From assembly GCF_002775205.1 (NCBI RefSeq), contig NC_036453.1:27636713-27700712 (forward strand): a DNA stretch of 64,000 nucleotides, read 5' to 3'. The stretch comes from Xiphophorus maculatus. Taxonomy: Eukaryota > Chordata > Actinopteri > Cyprinodontiformes > Poeciliidae. The notes under the pieces are model-generated. The model saw nothing but the letters and a program-made list of their open reading frames with translations. It had not been told where the DNA came from and made no database searches. The position numbers and the translations under genes are program-made. How positions within the stretch are numbered: the first letter of the stretch is position 1; each line of letters begins with the position of its first letter. Shown piece after piece: positions 57,319-64,000 of this stretch.

Positions 57319-60300
57319 TTATTCAGCTGCCTCATCTTTTTGATCGGCTGCGTTCGTAGCGGGAGCCTGGAAATACAGAGTATGCAGATTAGAAACATCC
57401 CAGACGAGAGGAAATGCGTTTTGTCAATAAAGTTTAAACCCTCACCTCTTCCTCAGCTTTGGCTTCACCGTTTTCAGCTGGGGCCTCTGGTGCTTTTTCC
57501 TCAGGCTTGGCCTTTTCCACCTCCTTGGCTTTCTTGGCCTTAGCAGGTCCCTTCTACAAAAGAAAGTATCAAGCAAATCAGCTATTTTGAATTAATGGCA
57601 CCGCCCCATAGAAGTAAAAGATAAAAATTCAAACCTACCTTTGGCTTGGGTTTGGCCTCTGCCTTTGCAGGTGCAGGTTTCTGTGAAAAGAAATATATAA
57701 AACAATTAACTGCAGCACTGTCAGCCATAAACATTTTAAGAGAGAGATGATGCACTTTTCTGCACTTACATCTTTCAACCTAAGAGATCTCCTCTTAGGC
57801 TGCGGACAGAACACACAGTTTGATTACTTTTAAGATTCTTGCAGGACAAATGACATGACAAACTGGGTTGCTACTGACCCCTACTGGGTGGGTGGACAAA
57901 CTGTTTCAGTAGTTTTATACCCCCCAACATTTTATAGTCCTACATCAAATTGTGTTGTCGGGATTTATTCTTACCGCCGAGTCGCCTCCTGATGCTGCCT
58001 GTGAGGGAAGAGAGAGAAAAGGATAAAAACTTTTAGTTATATTTATTTTCATCTTTTCAGAAGATGTAAATATTTAGAATATTCACATTAGTTATTTATT
58101 AAAGATGAGGACAACATCTCTTTTCAGCCCAATATGACACTCTTATAACAAATGTGCTTTAAAATGATCACCAAGGCATGCAAATCAAAAAATAAAAGAA
58201 TAATCTAAAGGGGACTGCTGACTGTAAATCGCTTAAAATTAAGATCTTGTTTTCCTTTGGGATTAATAAAGTATTTTTGAATATAATAACCCTTCAATCG
58301 CTTTGTGATCATCCCAAATTGATGATTAAAAAAAATCAAATCCCTTCCTTTATGTATGTAAACTCATGAACAAGCACAATTAACTTTTATGCACTTTGCT
58401 TTGAGTTGACAATTAGATAAAGGCAGATGGTGTGCAAATGGGGATAATCTTGTGACCCCTTCACTTTCATTTGGATTTATCACCTATAAATCCAAATGAA
58501 TTTTGGATTTATTATTATAAATCAATTATTACTAATGGCTATACTATTACTATACACTAATGGCAATACAAAGTAAAAAAAGAAAAAAGTATCGACTTAA
58601 TTATAAAACTAATCAATTAAATGGATAAAATGATGCAACAGATTCAACTTAAATACAATAATTGTTTTTATAAATACAGCAATAATTGTGCTGTTGTTCA
58701 GTATAGGTGATAAATTTATAGATCTATCACCTATAAATCCAAATGAAAGTGAAAACAGTGGCCAAAATTTATTGTATTTCATCACTGAAGCAAATCAAAA
58801 GCAACAAAATTGCAGCAGGTAAACCAAAATCTACATCAGCCTGTAAAAGTGTGATTAGTGCATCTTGGATTGATTTGTAAATCTAAAAAGCTCTTTGAGA
58901 AACTACTTCAATAGAAAGAATGGTGCGTTCTATGTGTATTCAAAGTCGGATTTTTGAGTTTCAAGTACGAATTACTGTATAGCTTATTGAAGTCAAACCT
59001 TAGAAAGGGAAAGTTGGGGGTTCAGGAACGAGTTTAGTTCCAGTATGACTGCCGCGGATGTAAAAAAAAAAAAAAAAAAGAAAGAAGAAGTAGTGAAAAC
59101 TTTTGGCATAAACCATCAGCATTTACTACGCATAATGCTGCTCAATATGTATCGCTGAGAACAGCTTTCCTTGGTGTGTAAACTCGAACAACAAAAATAA
59201 ATCAATGGTTTTTGTTTATTTTAACGAGTATCACCATTACAAAGCACAAACCTCACTGGTTTTCCGGCACGCGGCTCGCTTTGGACATGACGTCATTTTC
59301 ATATTCTCGACGCCAATCAAACGCAGCATAAACAGCGAAAGGTAGCCCATGAAAAGTGCGAAGGGAGAAATACTGAAGTGTGGACGAGTTTGAAGTTGAC
59401 TTTTTTCGTCGCACGGTGGCGCTCATCCCGCTCCTGCTCGCCTTCAGCAAGGAGGGGAGAGGGGAGGACCCCGCCTCCATCTTTTCTCTGGTAATAAATG
59501 GGACTGTGGCTGAACTGAACCTTCCCGCCAGGAGTTTGAAAAGAGTCAGCGATGCTCGGTGACTCTGTCGGTCTGCTGCTAGCAGAATATGCTAGAACCC
59601 CCAGCAACAGGAGCAGCGCTACGATGACGGAGGCTCGCCATTGCATAACCTCCGAGTGGCCCGAGCCGTCCTGAACACGGGGAAGCGCTGCGTTAACACG
59701 ACGATTGCCGACTGCACATTAGTTTTCGCAGAGAAATGAGGGCAGCCGCACGATGACGTTCAAACGGGCAAACCAATAACGTTTTTATTTTCGAATTAAA
59801 GTCGAATTACAGCTTTTAGTTGTGTAAAAAAGTTCGCACAAAATAACCCAGAACGGTTATCAAGCTAACCCAATCGGATACATGCAATTCTTCCACTTTT
59901 AATCATTCTGTCGTTTTCCCTCCATTAAACTTCGTGTCGACCCCCGGAGAAAACAATCAATATGCCGCCAACTTTCTCTGCAGAAACGCTGTCCAGCAAT
60001 ACAGTAGCCCGACCCAGCTCTTTCTGACACAACAAGACGGCTTAAAGCTGCGTTACTACGGCTCTGGAGCAGCACATTCTGCTGTGGCATAAGCACATTA
60101 TGTTGTAAATCGAGAGAAAGATGAGCAGGCGGAGCGGGAATCACTTCGCATGAAGATAATCACTGCACGCAGGAACAACAAGCCATGCAACAGAAGCAAC
60201 CACTACACACAAACGAAACTACAGCTTTACAAGCGCGATCGCTCCGCGCTCCAAACACGCGTTTGCAACAGTATTTTAGCAGCTCCGAGTCTAACACGAA

Positions 60301-60398
60301 ACCAGCCGAATTCACGATTGCAACAGTGTGTTATAATAAAGCCTTATTACTAAATGGATGAAAGATATCAGTCTACTCACTTTGCTCCTTTTAGGCAT
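57319..60398 (-). CDS. HMGN-family nucleosome-binding protein
   Basis: Small nuclear protein that binds nucleosome cores and loosens chromatin. Six coding exons join in phase: 60381-60398, 57975-57998, 57770-57799, 57639-57680, 57446-57553 and 57319-57366. The product is 89 residues, in the usual HMGN1/2 range. It starts MPKRSK. The nucleosome-binding segment follows with PKRRSLRLKDKPAPAKAEAK. Then come Lys/Ala/Pro-rich sequence, PAENGEAKAEEE, and an acidic chromatin-regulatory tail ending QKDEAAE. The six-exon layout with a tiny first exon matches HMGN genes. The core RRSxRL is kept, but the usual Ala-Arg-Leu-Ser-Ala reads Leu-Arg-Leu-Lys-Asp, so the second conserved serine is missing. KPAPAKAEAKPK is closest to HMGN1, but I do not assign a paralogue. 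It converges on slc37a4. Confidence 0.92.
58232..58285 (+). mobile_element. LINE tail remnant
   Basis: CCTTTGGGATTAATAAAGTA followed by TTTTTGAAT is the typical 3' tail of fish LINEs, also seen at 45.5 and 48.1 kb. Confidence 0.5.
58468..58498. repeat. 13-bp hairpin with a distant inverted partner
   Basis: CATTTGGATTTAT-CACCT-ATAAATCCAAATG. The same sequence, extended to CACTTTCATTTGG, recurs inverted at about 58700-58751 in hmgn intron 1. Confidence 0.8.
59285..59330. promoter_or_regulatory. Palindromic CRE and CCAAT motif in hmgn intron 1
   Basis: TGACGTCA (about 59288-59295) and GCCAATCA lie in a CpG-rich block. Could be an internal promoter or enhancer; direction unclear. Confidence 0.4.
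59317..59646 (-). CDS. Hypothetical signal-peptide-like ORF inside hmgn intron 1
   Basis: A 109-codon frame starts at an ATG (CAATGG context; a CCAAT-type motif and CpG-rich DNA lie upstream at 59650-59790). It begins MQWRASVIVALLLLLGVLAY, a good signal peptide or signal anchor, followed by Ser/Pro-rich sequence. I do not recognise the protein, and the C-terminal half looks non-conserved, so only the first part may be exonic. It is on the same strand as hmgn. It may be a nested or alternative first exon, or chance coding in a CpG-rich region. Confidence 0.25.
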   Translation of the reverse strand: MQWRASVIVALLLLLGVLAYSASSRPTESPSIADSFQTPGGKVQFSHSPIYYQRKDGGGVLPSPLLAEGEQERDERHRATKKVNFKLVHTSVFLPSHFSWATFRCLCCV

Positions 60399-60539
60399 TG
60401 TTGGTTTGTGTGGGGAGTTTTTTTTTTTAACTAAAAAAAGGGGGGGGAAAATACCCGAATTAAAGTAAATTAAACAGAAAATACAGTGGTATATTCTGGA
60501 TAAAGCTGTGCCAATACAGTCTAATACAGCGCAGCGAGA

Positions 60540-60665
60540 CTTTACTGTTCCATTGGAAGGAAAAACTAGCTCAAACCGGATTGGATTCTCCCCCTCCCTC
60601 CCTATTCAAACCCTTTCGCTTCCTGCGTGATTGACGGCGTCAAACCCCGCCCCTTCCGCGTGCTG
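60540..60665 (-). promoter_or_regulatory. hmgn core promoter
   Basis: On the minus strand a GC box (60645-60653) and two CCAAT boxes (60580-60584 and 60552-60556) lie 150-260 bp upstream of the hmgn start codon in CpG-rich DNA. No TATA box. Transcription probably starts near 60500-60550. Confidence 0.6.
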
Positions 60666-60669
60666 GTTG

Positions 60670-61043
60670 GACGACAAGGTGGGGAACTGCACGATTTGAA
60701 ATCTGTGCTCTTACCTGTGTGGATGTGTCGCATGCCAGTCAGCAGACATGCTATGTGTCTCTGTGCAGCCGTCTGCCATAACAAGGCAAAAATTATTAAA
60801 GCTCCATTCAACCGCGTCGAAAGAAAATATTCGCTTCCCCTTGTAACACGTCTAGGGACGTATTCCAAGAATATCTGTGACACCAAACCCGTTTTTCCTC
60901 ATGCAGTAGCGGACTTTGAACACATTTATTGGCATGTGTCTGTTTAGAAAACTCAGAGAGGGGTGTGTACTCTCTTGGCCGAGAATCTTGGGCAAGCAGT
61001 TGAGCTTGGGAAAATGGCGACACGGTGCATGTCGGTACAGTTC

Positions 61044-61045
<2 letters not shown>
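60670..61045. other. Intergenic DNA upstream of hmgn
   Basis: Short open frames on both strands (60627-60947 plus, 60602-60886 minus) have no splice sites or known motifs and are not called. Confidence 0.4.

Positions 61046-61046
<1 letters not shown>

Positions 61047-61104
<58 letters not shown>
61047..61104. repeat. (GT)n microsatellite
   Basis: Twenty-nine uninterrupted GT dinucleotides. Confidence 0.98.
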
Positions 61105-61105
<1 letters not shown>

Positions 61106-61109
61106 CTTG

Positions 61110-62340
61110 TGCAACCTGCTTGTCATGTGTTCTTGGAGTCGCTTACTGCAGGGTGTGTACAGTGTCCAAACATGACTTCAGTGGAAACAAGTGCGTTATG
61201 CTTTTAACACGTTCCATGTCAGACGTTCACTTTCTATGAGTGAAACAACAGCATCCTGATTGTTGACTGTTACATTCCCATGACCTAGAAAAAAATCTAA
61301 TGCAATGCATTTAGATTACATTTTAAAAATACAGATAATTGGTGGATTAATTTATGCACTCCTAGTGTTTATAAACAGATAAGCACACAGAATTAATGCT
61401 TGCATAATGATGTATTTTGGTTCATTTGGAAAGATCATTGCACATTTATGCACCAGAAGGTGTAAAGGGTAAACTCATAGGAGGAGGAATAGTTACAGGC
61501 AGCTGCCAGAGCATCTGACATTTAGCCAAAAATAGTAAGTAAAGCACACCAGGCACTAAAGATTCTTCATCAGTTTTGTCTCTTTTGTTGCATAATAAAG
61601 TTTTGAGGAACATTTTGAAATCAGTGAAGAGCAAACCGGCCAGTTTAGATGCTATTGACTATTTGAACCTTCTCATATTTCTCATATCAACTTGTGTGCA
61701 CATTATGACTGATTTTTTTTACAATCGGCTCCTTCCGACTTCACAGAAGCTCTCTTAGCTTGAGAGAAATGATCAACACAAGTTTATTTCCAGCTTATTT
61801 GTATAACACATTTCAGTAACAAGGCAGTTCATAGTGCTTTACATAATAAAAACCCCAAAAATACATCATACAATTGCGAAATGTGACACCAACATTACAT
61901 TTTGTGAAGTGCCATTGTCAAAATGATCAATACACATCAAATATGTTGGTGAATATTCCATTTTATGGTTCCAAAGCAACTCCAAAGAGGTTAGTTTTTA
62001 GCTGTGATTTAAAGGAGCACAGTTTTTCAGCAGTTTTGTGGAAGTTTGTTGTTCTCACTATTATTCTGATTCCACTAAAACCAGTACCAAACTGTCTTCA
62101 ACAGTCACCTACTGTAATTATTAATGAACAGATTCCAACTTTGTTTGATTTAATCTCATTTTAAATCCAGGGTCTTGTGAGTCATCCAAATTTAAGAGTG
62201 TGGCAGAACCAGGCAAGGCATGGCTGCATCAGAGAGGCCCAGCGAGGAGAACATTTATCAAGGAAGCAGCCAAGAGGCCTGTGGTAACTCTGGAAGAGCA
62301 GCAGACATCCACAGCTCAGGTGAGAGAATCTGTCCTGAAA
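61110..62340. other. Intergenic DNA, no gene seen
   Basis: AT-rich, no gene-like structure. A candidate repeat relic with TTTATTTCCAGCTTATTTGT and AGTGCTTTACATAATAAAA is at about 61780-61850. Confidence 0.4.
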
Positions 62341-62342
62341 AT

Positions 62343-62535
62343 ATTAAAGAAGCAGTATTATGTGTTTTCCAGTTTCAGTGTACCATTTTCTAGTATAATC
62401 ACGTAAGTATGTTAACTTTGTTAGTTGTACAACTACTATATACTGTATATATCAAATATGACTTAAAATAAATTTTATTTTCTAATTTAACACATTAAAA
62501 TGAGCCTTTGTCCTTTTAAAATCTCCTGCTCTTTC
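62343..62535 (+). repeat. Interspersed repeat, copy 3 of 3
   Basis: AAAGAAGCAGTATTATGTGT, CAAATATGACTTAAAATAAA and TCTCCTGCTCTTTCTGAAAT are shared with copies at 35517 and 32585. Confidence 0.7.
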
Positions 62536-62879
62536 TGAAATGCCGCCTTCAGGAAGTCATTGCAACAGTGCGTCTCTATTAACGCTGGTAAAAACTTTAC
62601 CAGCGTTGAACTCAGAAGTATCTTGCTTAATGAGCTCAGCAGATACGCAGTTCCACCAGCTGTTTGCTAATTGCTGCTGGCTAGTCTGAAGGAGCTGAGT
62701 TGGGGAGTCGTGGGAGAGAGCTGCAGTTAGGTTGCATAACATTTGAAAACGCATGCATCACAATAGCGCACTGCTTTTTTCCCACCACGTTAAATCTAAC
62801 AAAATACAGAAGTTTATTGATGTACCATGACAAAATAGGGAAACGTTTGATGTATGATGTAAAACCAACACTGAACATA

Positions 62880-62995
62880 CAAGCCGCATGGTGAACAATG
62901 GTGGTGGCAGCATCATGCTGTGGGGAGGATGGGCAGAGCTACTGTAAACAGAGGGCAGTACTGGAATAAAACCTTTCAAAGGGTTTCAAAAGACT
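62880..62995 (+). mobile_element. DNA-transposon fragment
   Basis: ATGGTGGTGGCAGCATCATG then CTGTGGGGAGGATGGG is a frequent Tc1-like transposase segment in fish. Short and broken. Confidence 0.5.
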
Positions 62996-62999
62996 TACC

Positions 63000-64000
63000 T
63001 TAAGTTCATCTCCTAGCATAGCAACCACAAACAAGAAGTTAACACGATTTGTTCTTTTGTTGCCGCAACAAAAATAATCTAGTAAGGGGAGTAAAAAAAA
63101 AAAGTTTCTGGATTCTAAATTCAGCTGTGAACTTTTGTGTAATTTTACAGCATGCTGCCAGTCAAAGCTTGTCTGATAGATAAAAAAGAAAAACAAAGCA
63201 CTAATGTGTAGTGAAAGTTCAACCAAAGCACCCATATTGTAGCTGCACTGTGAAGAAACTTGTAAAATAGTCCTATAAATAGCCTAGCAGATTGAGTTAC
63301 ATCTGTCTGTGGGAATTCCTCTGTATAGACACCAGAGAGGGGAAAAAACTGCAATGATTGTGTAACCGGTTACAATGCGGTTGTGTTCACTATGGATTCT
63401 TTCCATAACGGCTCCTGGCCGGAGATCCGACTTCCCTCCTTCTCCCACCCCTTCCTCCTTCTTGCAGAAGTCTGCAGACCTTCAGTGTGTAGATTATTAA
63501 TTCGAACGCTTTAAAATCTGACCTGCAAAAATAATTAATAAGGCAGGGTAGAAGCTAACTTAATGATACTAGCTTTCATTTCAAACTCGTACGATAGGTC
63601 TGCTGGATTAGAAGAAACAATAAGCGGAGTTCCGAACACAGGCGTTGGCATAATCCCTAAGGGAGGTGACGGGATGAAGGTAAAGGTGACCTCATCTAAA
63701 GCCTCTTTGACAGAGGGCAACTTGTTCACGTATCTTCCTCAGTGGTTTACAGTCTTAAGTTTTGTGTTAATGAGAGGGAACTGGTGACTCTGTGCTGCAT
63801 GCTGTGCAAAAAACAACAGACATTTCTGTTTGCTTCCACCTGTAAAGCCATTTGAGTTGTGCAGACAAGAGATGAGTGAATGGATGTAAGGAAAAGCTTA
63901 GTCTCTCCCCTGTTACTAAGTGGATTTCTCCCATGCAGCGAATGGCAGCTGTCCCATATGGAGCAGCAGGTGAAGTGATAATATACCCGTCCATGAGAGA
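63000..64000. other. Intergenic DNA, no gene seen
   Basis: A pyrimidine tract ending in TTGCAG lies at 63437-63467, but no open exon follows. Other open frames are short and overlapping. Confidence 0.4.

Noticed and set aside
60602-60947. Open frames upstream of the hmgn promoter
   Set aside because: Overlap on opposite strands in CpG-rich promoter DNA with no known motifs.
61025-61239. Open frames with poly-Cys-Val
   Set aside because: Translation of the (GT)n tract.

Overview
This is vertebrate nuclear DNA, most likely from a teleost fish. The evidence is an intron-containing slc37a4 gene and an hmgn gene, tRNA-derived SINEs, LINE tails and hAT/Tc1-like fragments of kinds common in fish, tetranucleotide microsatellites, and a large tandem tRNA array of the sort known from fish genomes. 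The species cannot be named from the sequence alone.

Region 1 (1-18.1 kb) is a head-to-tail array of 43 tRNA-Arg units of about 407-431 bp, all on the minus strand. Thirty copies carry the Arg anticodon TCG. Twelve carry TTG, which would read Gln CAA codons, in an otherwise Arg-type body. One copy (17177-17278) has lost its anticodon arm in a palindromic rearrangement. From about 2.66 to 15.93 kb the units form a higher-order repeat: eight distinct units recur four times with a period of 3329, 3314 and 3314 bp. The right edge decays into unit remnants, and a lone decayed copy lies at 24.4 kb.

Region 2 (18.1-40.6 kb) is mostly AT-rich non-coding DNA. It holds microsatellites, MITE-like elements with target-site duplications (25.5 and 32.1 kb), dispersed fish repeats and several near-perfect hairpins. 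One candidate first exon with a TATA/CCAAT/GC-box promoter lies on the minus strand at 23.4-23.8 kb.

Region 3 (40.6-41.6 kb, minus strand) holds four phase-compatible exons of an unrecognised protein. It has a basic N-terminus that weakly resembles SUN-domain proteins, acidic 14-residue repeats and one membrane segment. It lies head-to-head with region 4.

Region 4 (43.5-55.6 kb, plus strand) is slc37a4, the glucose-6-phosphate/phosphate antiporter of the endoplasmic reticulum. All coding exons can be read, including a separate 66-bp cassette exon. Introns 2 and 3 carry LINE, SINE and other repeat copies.

Region 5 (56.4-60.7 kb, minus strand) is an HMGN-family nucleosome-binding protein gene with six coding exons and a CpG/GC-box promoter. 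It converges tail-to-tail on slc37a4. Its first intron holds a second CpG-rich segment with a short signal-peptide-like ORF. The rest, to 64 kb, is intergenic DNA with a (GT)n tract and repeat fragments.
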